Positions 44,689-52,303 of a DNA stretch of 64,000 bases are shown here, piece by piece. The stretch lies in contig JBJMTV010000030.1 in the NCBI GenBank assembly GCA_045811525.1, positions 310,001 through 374,000 of the forward strand, given 5' to 3'. This DNA is from VAZQ01 sp045811525. Its GTDB lineage: Bacteria; Pseudomonadota; Alphaproteobacteria; Rhizobiales; Xanthobacteraceae. The translations under genes were made by a program, and so were the position numbers. Numbering within the stretch: position 1 is the first letter of the stretch; every line of letters begins with the position of its first letter. Under the pieces are notes generated by a model, which saw only the letters and a list, made by a program, of their open reading frames with translations, did no database searches and was not told the origin of the DNA.

Positions 44689-45588
44689 TCACAGCGGTGC
44701 GCGGTCGGTCGTGCCCTGGATCAGCGGGCGCCGCGTCTCGCTTCGCAAATTCCAGAAAATTCCGGTGATGATCAAACCAGCGCCCAGAAAAACGAATGCG
44801 TCGAGTGCTTCGCCGTAAAGCCACCAGCCCACCAGGGCGATCAACGGGATGCGCAGGAAATCGAGCGGAACGACCACTGCTGCATCGACCGAACGGAACG
44901 CATTGGCGAGGCAATAATGCGACGCCAGACCGGCCAATCCAATTCCTGCGAGCGCGGGATAGCGGCTCGCCGCAGGTCTCATGAGGAACAGCGGGTCAGA
45001 TGCCAGCAAGGCGAGCGGAAATTGGATGAGATTCATCCAAAAGATGATGGTGAAAGTTGAATCGGTACGCGTGAGCTTCTTTGTCATCGTCAAGGTGATC
45101 GCAAATCCGAATGCCGCGCCCAGGACCAGCAGCGCCGCTGGTTGAAACGCCGTTGAGCCGGGGCGAAGGACGACGAGCACGCCGAGAAGGCCAAGCACCA
45201 CGGCACCGACGCGGCTTAGCGTGAGCCGCTCACCGAGGAGCGGCATCGCGAGCACGAGAGTCCACGCGGGCGTGGTAAATTCGAGCGCAAACACGGTCGC
45301 GAGCGGAAGCAGCAGGAGAGCCCAAGCCCACAAATACTGCGCGCCCAAGTGAACGGTATTGCGAAAGAGATGCAGCTGCAGCTGTCGGGTGGACATCAGT
45401 GATCGCAGATCGGGACGTACCGCTGCCAGTGCGAGCATCACAATGAGACCGAACCCCGAGCGGACGGCGAGTATCTCCATCACGGTGAGCGAGCCGGCCA
45501 GCTCGCGGATCGACACCGCCATGGCAGAAAATGCCAGCAGTGCCCCGGTCATCCACAAGATGACTCGAACGAGTTGGGCGCGTGCCAC
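44689..45588 (-). CDS. EamA/DMT family transporter
   Basis: A 299-residue membrane protein with about ten hydrophobic helices in two EamA repeats of the drug/metabolite transporter superfamily. Repeat signatures are ELAGSLTVMEILAVRSGFG in the first half and AVVVPLDFLRIPLIALVGWWLYGE at the end of the second. Likely exports small metabolites. Neighbours give no substrate clue. About 160 non-coding bases separate it from the DUF2865 gene upstream coordinate-wise. Confidence 0.88.
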   Translation of the reverse strand: MARAQLVRVILWMTGALLAFSAMAVSIRELAGSLTVMEILAVRSGFGLIVMLALAAVRPDLRSLMSTRQLQLHLFRNTVHLGAQYLWAWALLLLPLATVFALEFTTPAWTLVLAMPLLGERLTLSRVGAVVLGLLGVLVVLRPGSTAFQPAALLVLGAAFGFAITLTMTKKLTRTDSTFTIIFWMNLIQFPLALLASDPLFLMRPAASRYPALAGIGLAGLASHYCLANAFRSVDAAVVVPLDFLRIPLIALVGWWLYGEALDAFVFLGAGLIITGIFWNLRSETRRPLIQGTTDRAPL

Positions 45589-45640
45589 GTTAACCGTTGC
45601 GCAGCGCAGCGGGCGTCACAGCGACGCGTAGCATGGGGGA

Positions 45641-46276
45641 CTACTCGGCGTCCGGCTGGTTTTCGGGCCGGGCCCGCTCGAATGCGGCAAGCGTGCTGCA
45701 GGCCGCGTCGACGCTGAGGATCTTCGGGAATTGATCGAGCGGCACTTTCAAGCGCCGCGCGTTATAGACCTGCGGGACCAGGCATATGTCGGCAAGTGTC
45801 ACCGCCGCGCCGAAGCTGTATGGGCCTGGGCTCATCAATGTCTCCAGCGCGGTGAAACCCTCAACAACCCAATGATGATACCAGGCATCGATCTTGGCCT
45901 GCTCCTGTCCGAGCTCATTCTTGAGGTAGCGCAGCGGCCCAACATTGTTCAACGGATGGATGTCGCAGGCGATGATTTGCGCAAACGCACGAATCCTGGC
46001 GCGCTCGATCGGATCCGCCGGCAGCAACGGCGGTTGCGGATGCGTCTCTTCGAGATATTCAATGATCGCCAGGGATTGGATCAGGACCTGACCGGCATCG
46101 AGCCGCAGAGCGGGCAAGCGCATGTGCGGGTTGATGGCGCGAAACTCGGGCTTGCGATTGAGGCCTCCCTGCTTCTGCAGGTGAATGGAAATCATTTCGC
46201 TGTGGAGGCCCTTCACGTTGAGCGCAATGCGCACCCGATAGGCGGCCGACGAACGAAAGTAGGTGTAAAGCTGCAC
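45641..46276 (-). CDS. maiA: Maleylacetoacetate isomerase (zeta-class GST)
   Basis: A 211-residue zeta-class GST that isomerises maleylacetoacetate (or maleylpyruvate) using glutathione. The zeta signature SSAAYRVRIALNVKG follows LYTYFR at the N-terminus, and QSLAIIEYLEE is the glutathione site. The usual NPQ...VPTL region is NPHMRLPAL. GTG at 46276 with AAGGAC upstream is the likely start. No homogentisate genes are adjacent; a MarR regulator lies just upstream on the same strand. Confidence 0.85.
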   Translation of the reverse strand: MQLYTYFRSSAAYRVRIALNVKGLHSEMISIHLQKQGGLNRKPEFRAINPHMRLPALRLDAGQVLIQSLAIIEYLEETHPQPPLLPADPIERARIRAFAQIIACDIHPLNNVGPLRYLKNELGQEQAKIDAWYHHWVVEGFTALETLMSPGPYSFGAAVTLADICLVPQVYNARRLKVPLDQFPKILSVDAACSTLAAFERARPENQPDAE

Positions 46277-46368
46277 GGGCGGTCCTTGCCATCTTGAGCG
46301 GCCACTTTCGCAGCGCCGATGCTGTGAAGCGTCGTCTGTTCTACGCACGAGAGAGCGATCCGAGGCGG

Positions 46369-46908
46369 TCAGATCGCTCCGTCTTCTACGTCGGCGACCA
46401 ACTCAGCGGAACGGCGGGTCAGCAATTGCATGGCGCGATCGAATGCCGCCCGGTCCGCCGGGGCCACGACCTCCGAAAGGCGGTCCATGAACTCCAGGGC
46501 ACGCGGCGCGAGCTCTTCATAGACGGTGCGGCCGGCGGGCGTGAGGGAGAGAAAGGATTCGCGCAGGTCGGCGCGATTGGCACGGCGCGTCAGGAGCTTG
46601 CGTTCTTCCAGCTGGGCCACCGCCCGCGACACTTTGGTCTTGTGCATGTGGGTCTCGGCGCCGACGGCCTTGCCCGTCATCGTGCCATTCTCGCCAAGAA
46701 TGACCAGCACGCGCCATTCCGGTATGTTAATACCGTGGCGTCCGTAGACTCGAGTCAGCGCCTCAGACACGAGACTGGAGAGCACGTTCAGCCGGTGCGG
46801 TAGAAAATCCTCGAGTTTCAACATCGGCAGCGACGAAGAGGTGGGCTCCGGCCTGCGGGCGGCGGCAGAGCGAGAGGAAGATACGAAACGGATTGGATCG
46901 GAGCTCAT
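46369..46908 (-). CDS. MarR family transcriptional regulator
   Basis: A winged-helix DNA-binding repressor of 179 residues from ATG 46908, or 151 from the internal ATG at 46824 (MLKLEDFLPHRLN). The DNA-recognition helix region is TGKAVGAETHMHKTKVSRAVAQLEERKLL, and the wing is TRRANRADLRESFLSLTPAGR. It belongs to the group with the phrase LPHRLNVLSSLVSEAL, common in aromatic-degradation regulators. Upstream of maiA on the same strand (93-base gap), so maiA may be its target. Confidence 0.88.
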   Translation of the reverse strand: MSSDPIRFVSSSRSAAARRPEPTSSSLPMLKLEDFLPHRLNVLSSLVSEALTRVYGRHGINIPEWRVLVILGENGTMTGKAVGAETHMHKTKVSRAVAQLEERKLLTRRANRADLRESFLSLTPAGRTVYEELAPRALEFMDRLSEVVAPADRAAFDRAMQLLTRRSAELVADVEDGAI

Positions 46909-47167
46909 GGGATCCGTGCCAAGGTGGCCAGCCGATGCGCCGGCCGATCGCCTCCTGCAACATGGCCGAAGATTCGAGGCGGTGCAACGGACGGCCAAAC
47001 GTAGGATGCGGCGCCGGGAAGGCGCCCTTCGCCGCTCGACCAGCATTGACCGCGCTGGTGTCGAACCCGAAGCTCGCGCAGAACCTACGGCAAGTCGGTC
47101 GCGAAATTCGGGTTAAAAAGGCAAAAAATGGGTGCGAGAGTTTCTAAGTGCTTTCGCAGCGGAGCCG

Positions 47168-47464
47168 CTAACGGGAGCACTCGATGGCGACGAACTCGTC
47201 GCGCCCGGATGTGCCATTCGTGACTGGCACTCCGCCGGTAATCTCATCGTGGTCGATTTTCCGGAATGATGCCGCCTGGATGAAGTCGCGCGACTGGCAA
47301 TAGGCTGTGGCCACCGGGTACCCACAATTTGCGCCGGTCGCGAGGCACCGGTCGACCCCATAGCCATCCGCATTGTTGGCAACGATGAAAATGCGCTTCT
47401 CGGCTTGCGCGGCAGTGCTGATGAGGGCAGCCGCACAAATGATCGCGGCGAAGACGGACCGCAT
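47168..47464 (-). CDS. Small exported protein of unknown function
   Basis: A 98-residue protein with a signal peptide (FAAIICAAALISTAAQA) and a mature part of about 77 residues holding four cysteines (DRCLATGANCGYP, AYCQS, IECSR), probably two disulfides. Similar short secreted proteins with DGYGVDRCLATG...CG occur in rhizobia. The ATG at 47464 is chosen to start the signal peptide. Sits alone between the MarR gene and a 450-base gap. Confidence 0.7.
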   Translation of the reverse strand: MRSVFAAIICAAALISTAAQAEKRIFIVANNADGYGVDRCLATGANCGYPVATAYCQSRDFIQAASFRKIDHDEITGGVPVTNGTSGRDEFVAIECSR

Positions 47465-47916
47465 GTTTGACCCCCGATTCCACGTATTCGCGAGCGATGC
47501 GAACCATGCGTGCAATAGTTTAAAGTGCCCCTAACCGGGCAAAGCGCCCAGGCCATCAACTAACGGGTGTTAGCGGGCTTTGTCGGGCTTTGCCTAGGAC
47601 ATGGAAGCCACAGGTCGGGACAATTCGTTCCGAGCGGCCGCGGTACCGCAAGGCTCCGAGCCGCGCATATGACCGGGGGATTGATTTGGCGGGGATCTGC
47701 CGCTCCCTTGACGCCTTCCACCAGCCGTGGCCATGCTCCGGCCATGAGCGGCCTTGTGCATATCTGCGGCATCCGCCGGGAGCTTATTCGCTAGCGATTT
47801 GACGCTGGCTCGGCCCTCTTCTCTCCTCCTGAGAATTGATGCCGCCGGGCCAGCGCCAGGCGCATTTCGGGTTGGTCTCGCTCGGCCAGCCCGAAGGGGA
47901 ACGCCGGGACTGATCG
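47465..47916. other. Non-coding stretch upstream of cysS
   Basis: About 450 bases without a convincing gene. It contains a short direct repeat of CGGGCTTTG (around 47575-47592) and a 5-bp stem CTAAC/GTTAG (about 47561-47574). No tRNA, T-box-like element or strong sigma70 promoter was recognised, although the promoters of cysS (rightward) and the small exported protein (leftward) should lie here. A short minus-strand frame at 47560-47772 is Pro/Arg-rich and not credible as a gene. Confidence 0.5.
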
Positions 47917-49263
47917 ATGGATCTGCGTCTCTATGACACCCTGACGCGCGAAAAGCGCGTATTCGCGCCGCTCGACCCGGCGCGGGTGCGCGTCTATGTC
48001 TGCGGACCGACGGTCTATGACTTCGCTCATATCGGCAACGCCCGGCCGATCATCGTCTTCGACGTGCTGTTTCGGATTCTGCGTCAACTCTACGGCGCCG
48101 AACACGTCATTTACGTCCGCAACATCACCGACGTCGACGACAAGATTAATGCTCGCGCCGCGGAGGAATTCCCAAGCCTGCCGCTGAACGAGGCTATTCG
48201 CAGGGTGACCACCAAGACCGAGCAGCAATTTCACGAGGATGTGGAGGCGCTTGGCTGCTTGCGACCATCAGCCGAGCCGCGTGCGACCGATCATATCGCT
48301 GAGATGAAGACCCTCATCGGGCGCCTGATCGCCTCGCACCATGCCTACGTCGCGGCCGAGCATGTCTTGTTCAGCGTGCCGTCCATGCCAGACTATGGGA
48401 GGCTCGCTAAGCGCTCGCTCGACGACATGATGGCAGGAGCCCGCGTCGACGTCGCGCCTTACAAGCGCAACCCGATGGATTTCGTTCTGTGGAAGCCATC
48501 GCGCCCTGGCGAGCCAGCGTGGCCTTCTCCTGCCGGCATCGGGACCCCCGGCCGTCCGGGATGGCACATCGAATGCTCGGCCATGAGCTGGAAGCATCTT
48601 GGCGAGACATTCGACATCCACGGCGGCGGCATCGATCTCGTGTTTCCGCACCATGAGAACGAGATAGCCCAGTCGCGTTGCGCCTTCCATTCCGCCGGAC
48701 TGGCTAATTTTTGGTTGCACAACGGATTTCTGCAGGTCGAAGGCGAGAAGATGGCCAAGTCGCTCGGCAACTTCATCACCATCCGCGATTTGCTGAAGGA
48801 CTGGCCGGGGGAGGTGCTCCGCTTCAACATGCTGCGCACGCATTATCGGCAGCCGATCGACTGGACCTTGCGAGGCGTCGAGGAGAGCTTCAAGACGCTT
48901 GCGTCGCTGACCGATGGTGTCGAGTTCAGAGACGGCAAGGCCGCCTCACTTGCGCCCGCGGTGCTCGAGGCGCTGTGCGATGATTTGAATACGCCGAAGG
49001 CCATAGCGGAGCTGCATTTGTTGCGCCGGCAAGACTTGGTCGCACACGCTGCGAGCTTGCGGGCGCTCGGATTTTCTGGTCCGCCGCAAGCGCTTCGCGA
49101 GATCGATCGAGATAAGGTGATGTCGCTGATCGATGCGCGCACAGCCGCGCGCAAGGCCCGAAGGTTCAATGATGCGGATCGCATTCGCGATGAGCTCAAA
49201 GTCATGGGGGTCGAGCTCGAGGACAAGAATGATGGCACCACCTTGTGGAGGGTAACGCAGTGA
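47917..49263 (+). CDS. cysS: Cysteinyl-tRNA synthetase
   Basis: A 448-residue class I synthetase. Zinc ligand Cys29 sits in YVCGPTVYD, HIGN is the HIGH-type motif just after it, WHIECSAMS and HGGGIDLVFPHHENE hold further zinc/active-site residues, and KMAKSLGN is the KMSKS loop. Complete length for the family. The next frame, a 33-residue membrane ORF, starts at a GTG overlapping its stop codon. Confidence 0.95.
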   Translation: MDLRLYDTLTREKRVFAPLDPARVRVYVCGPTVYDFAHIGNARPIIVFDVLFRILRQLYGAEHVIYVRNITDVDDKINARAAEEFPSLPLNEAIRRVTTKTEQQFHEDVEALGCLRPSAEPRATDHIAEMKTLIGRLIASHHAYVAAEHVLFSVPSMPDYGRLAKRSLDDMMAGARVDVAPYKRNPMDFVLWKPSRPGEPAWPSPAGIGTPGRPGWHIECSAMSWKHLGETFDIHGGGIDLVFPHHENEIAQSRCAFHSAGLANFWLHNGFLQVEGEKMAKSLGNFITIRDLLKDWPGEVLRFNMLRTHYRQPIDWTLRGVEESFKTLASLTDGVEFRDGKAASLAPAVLEALCDDLNTPKAIAELHLLRRQDLVAHAASLRALGFSGPPQALREIDRDKVMSLIDARTAARKARRFNDADRIRDELKVMGVELEDKNDGTTLWRVTQ

Positions 49264-49361
49264 ATGGCCGCCGCCTTGGATTGCAACGCCATCATGTGGC
49301 GGCGGCAGTCGTCGCCCTCGTGGTCGCGATCGCACTCGTGCTGAACTATTATTTGTGGTGA
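49260..49361 (+). CDS. Predicted 33-residue single-span membrane protein
   Basis: A GTG at 49260 overlaps the cysS stop (GTGA), and the frame runs 33 codons. The peptide has a basic start (NGRRLGLQRHH), one uninterrupted hydrophobic helix (VAAAVVALVVAIALVL) and a short aromatic end NYYLW. Positive charge inside and a single helix of the right length make it a plausible real micro-protein, translationally coupled to cysS. No homology assessment was possible. Confidence 0.5.
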   Translation: MNGRRLGLQRHHVAAAVVALVVAIALVLNYYLW

Positions 49362-49384
49362 GTCGCCTAAAGAAGGTCAAAGCC

Positions 49385-49513
49385 GTGAGCAAGCCCGATA
49401 CGCCGTTTCCGAGGCACTGGCTTTACTACATCGTCCTGAAATACGTGGTGATCGCCGCTGCCGTGCTCGTCGCGCTCTATGTGGGTTACCGCTTGTTGGC
49501 GCCGGTTAGCTGA
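49385..49513 (+). CDS. Predicted 42-residue single-span membrane protein
   Basis: A GTG at 49385 preceded by AAGAAGG (about 8 bases upstream) opens a 42-codon frame that stops 2 bases before the cimA ATG. It has a polar N-terminus (SKPDTPFPRHW), then one hydrophobic span (YYIVLKYVVIAAAVLVALYVGY) and RLLAPVS. Good ribosome-binding site and tight packing between cysS and cimA support a real gene. Function unknown. Confidence 0.6.
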   Translation: MSKPDTPFPRHWLYYIVLKYVVIAAAVLVALYVGYRLLAPVS

Positions 49514-49515
49514 GC

Positions 49516-51111
49516 ATGCCGCGTGAACGACTTTATCTATTCGACACCACGCTGCGTGACGGCGCGCAGACCAACGGAGTCGATTTTACCCTGCAGGACA
49601 AGCTCGCCATTACCACACTGCTCGATGAGCTCGGCATTGATTACGTGGAGGGCGGTTATCCCGGTGCCAACCCGATCGACACCGAGCTGTTCAGTGTGCC
49701 GCGCAAGCTTGGCGCGACCTTCACCGCATTTGGTATGACGCGCCGCCCCGGCCGCTCGACGTCCAATGATCCGGGTTTGGCGGCATTGCTCGACGCGAAC
49801 GCGGCGGCAGTCTGTTTCGTCGCCAAATCTTGGGACTATCACGTGCGCGTCGCCCTCGAGACGACCGGCGAGGAGAACTTATCCTCAATTCGTGACAGTG
49901 TGCGGGCAGCCAAAGCGCGCGGCCGAGAGGTGCTGCTCGACTGCGAGCATTTCTTCGACGGGTACAAGGCCGACCCTGGCTATGCACTCGCCTGCGCACG
50001 TGCCGCCTTCGAGGAAGGCGCGCGGTGGATCGTGCTTTGCGATACGAACGGCGGAGCGCTGCCGCACGAGGTGGAAAGGACCGTCGCTGACGTGGTCAGG
50101 ACCATTCCCGGCAATCACATCGGCATTCACGCGCACAACGACACCGAGCAGGCCGTGGCAAACTCGCTCGCCGCAGTGCGGGCCGGCGCGCGGCAGATCC
50201 AGGGGACTCTCAATGGGCTCGGCGAACGCTGCGGCAATGCCAATCTCATCTCGATCATCCCAACCTTGAAGCTGAAACGCGAGTTTTCCGAGCGCTTCGA
50301 GATCGGCGTATCGGACGAGCAGCTCAAGACCCTACGGCATGCATCGCATAGCCTTGACGAGATGCTCAATCGTGCACCCAACCGACACGCTCCTTATGTG
50401 GGGGAGAGCGCCTTTGCGACCAAGGCGGGCATCCACGCCTCAGCCATCATGAAGGAGCCTGCGACCTATGAGCACGTGCCCCCGGAGAGCGTCGGTAATC
50501 GCCGCAAGGTCCTGGTTTCCGACCAGGCCGGACGCTCAAATGTGCTCGCGGAGTTGGATCGCATCGGGCTCAGAGTCGACGGCAATGATCCCGGCATCGC
50601 TCGCCTGCTGGACATCGTCAAAGAGCGCGAGGCGGCAGGTTACGCTTACGAGGCTGCCGATGCCTCTTTCGAGCTGCTTGCACGCCGCGTCCTCGGGCGG
50701 GTGCCGAGCTACTTCACGGTCGAGAAATTCGACGTCAATATTGAGCAGCGCAGCAACGCTGTCGGTGAGCGCGTCACGGTCTCCTTGGCGGTGGTGAAAG
50801 TAAGGGTCGACGGGGAGAGCTTGATTTCCGCCGCGGAAGGGATCGGCCCCGTCAACGCGCTTGACCTCGCGTTGCGCAAGGATCTCGGCAAATATCAGCG
50901 CTATATCAGCGGACTCGAGCTCAGCGATTACCGCGTGCGGATCCTCAATGGCGGCACCGAGGCCGTCACGCGCGTTCTTATCGAGAGCCAGGACGAGAAC
51001 GGCGACCGTTGGACCACGATCGGCGTATCGCCCAACATCATTGATGCGTCGTTCCAGGCGCTCATGGATTCTATCGTATACAAGCTGGTCCGCTCCGGCG
51101 CTCCGGCGTGA
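49516..51111 (+). CDS. cimA: (R)-citramalate synthase
   Basis: A 531-residue HMGL-like barrel enzyme with a C-terminal LeuA-type regulatory domain. It matches the citramalate synthase branch (condensation of pyruvate and acetyl-CoA, entry to isoleucine without threonine) rather than leuA, by length and the N-terminal LFDTTLRDGAQTNGVDFTLQDKLAI. Metal-binding HAHNDTEQAVANS and GLGERCGNANL are present. The ATG follows the 42-residue membrane ORF by 2 bases, so cysS, the micro-ORFs and cimA probably form one operon. Confidence 0.9.
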   Translation: MPRERLYLFDTTLRDGAQTNGVDFTLQDKLAITTLLDELGIDYVEGGYPGANPIDTELFSVPRKLGATFTAFGMTRRPGRSTSNDPGLAALLDANAAAVCFVAKSWDYHVRVALETTGEENLSSIRDSVRAAKARGREVLLDCEHFFDGYKADPGYALACARAAFEEGARWIVLCDTNGGALPHEVERTVADVVRTIPGNHIGIHAHNDTEQAVANSLAAVRAGARQIQGTLNGLGERCGNANLISIIPTLKLKREFSERFEIGVSDEQLKTLRHASHSLDEMLNRAPNRHAPYVGESAFATKAGIHASAIMKEPATYEHVPPESVGNRRKVLVSDQAGRSNVLAELDRIGLRVDGNDPGIARLLDIVKEREAAGYAYEAADASFELLARRVLGRVPSYFTVEKFDVNIEQRSNAVGERVTVSLAVVKVRVDGESLISAAEGIGPVNALDLALRKDLGKYQRYISGLELSDYRVRILNGGTEAVTRVLIESQDENGDRWTTIGVSPNIIDASFQALMDSIVYKLVRSGAPA

Positions 51112-51148
51112 GCCAAGCAGGGCGCAGCGAAGGGCGCCGTTCAGCGCC

Positions 51149-51532
51149 ATGATCGACCACGTCTCTGTTGCGGTGCGCGATCTCGATCGGGGCACGGCGT
51201 TCTACGAGGCGGTGCTCGGTGCGATCGGCTATCACAAGCTCGACGTGCGCTCGCATACGGTCGGCTTCGGCAAGAGCTACCCGGAATTCTGGATCAATCT
51301 ACGAGTCGACATGGCACCGGTAGCCTCAAACTCAGGGATGCATGTGGGCCTACGGGTGCGGACCGTCGCGCTGGTCAATGCGTTCCATGCCGCCGCCTTG
51401 ATTGCAGGGGGCACGTGCGATGGGCGGCCCGGCGATCGGCCACGGCATGGCGAGGGCTATTACGCCGCGTTTATCCGCGATCCTGACGGGAACCGCATTG
51501 AAGCGGTCACTTTTGTGCAGGAACAGGGCTGA
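51149..51532 (+). CDS. VOC/glyoxalase-like domain protein
   Basis: A 127-residue single-domain vicinal-oxygen-chelate protein. MIDHVSVAVRDLDRGTAFYEAVLGAIGY gives the first metal His and the fold's typical beta-alpha start; GYYAAFIRDPDGNRIEAVTF closes the second module. Family members are dioxygenases, lyases or resistance proteins; no specific role can be assigned. It follows cimA by 37 bases, same strand. Confidence 0.85.
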   Translation: MIDHVSVAVRDLDRGTAFYEAVLGAIGYHKLDVRSHTVGFGKSYPEFWINLRVDMAPVASNSGMHVGLRVRTVALVNAFHAAALIAGGTCDGRPGDRPRHGEGYYAAFIRDPDGNRIEAVTFVQEQG

Positions 51533-51568
51533 GCACTGGGCGCAATAAGCGGGAATGACCGCTGCAAG

Positions 51569-52174
51569 CTACATCCGTTCGGCTGCGACAGGCGCCATGT
51601 CCTTGTCGACCTTGGAGACGCTGCGAGCGGCTTCGACAAGCTTTGGCAGTACGTCCTCGACCCGATCGGCCACAAGCAGAGTCACATCCAGGGACGGACG
51701 GATGAACTGCAGATTGCGCATGTGATCGAGCAGGGCGCAAAGCGGATCCCAAAAGCCTGCAATATTTAAAATCAGAATGGGTTTCTTGTGACGGCCGAGT
51801 TGTGCCCAGGTGAGCTGCTCGACAAGCTCCTCGAGCGTGCCCACCCCTCCGGGCAGTGCGACAAAGGCATCTGCCCGCTCGAACATCAGGCGCTTGCGCT
51901 CGTGCATGTCGCGGGTAATCACGCGCTCCTGCACGCGCGTGAGCATGTGTTCCCGGCTGACGAGAAAATCCGGGATCACTCCGGTGACCAGGCCGGCGTG
52001 GTCGAGAACGGAGTCGGCGAGCGTCCCCATGAGGCCAACTGCCCCACCGCCATACACAAGTCGGATGCGATTCTCGGCGAGAATGCGGCCAAGACCTTGC
52101 GCCGCCGCAATGAAGGCGGGGTCGGTGCCCGGACCGGAGCCGCAATAGACGCAAATCGATTTGATTCCGCTCAT
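51569..52174 (-). CDS. LOG family (TIGR00730) cytokinin riboside 5'-monophosphate phosphoribohydrolase-like protein
   Basis: A 201-residue Rossmann-like protein with ICVYCGSGPG at the N-terminus, YGGGAVGLMG (41-50), the catalytic ERK-type segment (HERKRLM, 91-97) and the PGGVGTLEE signature (108-116). LOG enzymes hydrolyse N6-substituted or unsubstituted nucleoside 5'-monophosphates to free bases. The ATG at 52174 fits the conserved start. Convergent with the VOC gene. Confidence 0.9.
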   Translation of the reverse strand: MSGIKSICVYCGSGPGTDPAFIAAAQGLGRILAENRIRLVYGGGAVGLMGTLADSVLDHAGLVTGVIPDFLVSREHMLTRVQERVITRDMHERKRLMFERADAFVALPGGVGTLEELVEQLTWAQLGRHKKPILILNIAGFWDPLCALLDHMRNLQFIRPSLDVTLLVADRVEDVLPKLVEAARSVSKVDKDMAPVAAERM

Positions 52175-52303
52175 CGGCAAGGGATCTGGCGCGATCACCG
52201 CACGCGGTCAAGCGGCCAAGCTCATCTGAGTCCTTCCACCCTTTTTCCTCACGAGGGTGATTGCGGTGCCGAAAGGCTCTATATGAGCCGCTGAAGACGG
52301 GAC

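Noticed and set aside
47039..47059. ACCAGC-N9-GCTGGT inverted repeat upstream of the MarR gene
   Set aside because: The half-sites are only 6 bases and GC-rich; similar repeats are expected by chance in this composition, so it was not called an operator.
47560..47772. A 70-codon minus-strand frame in the gap before cysS
   Set aside because: No ribosome-binding site, biased Pro/Arg composition and no membrane or secretion signal.
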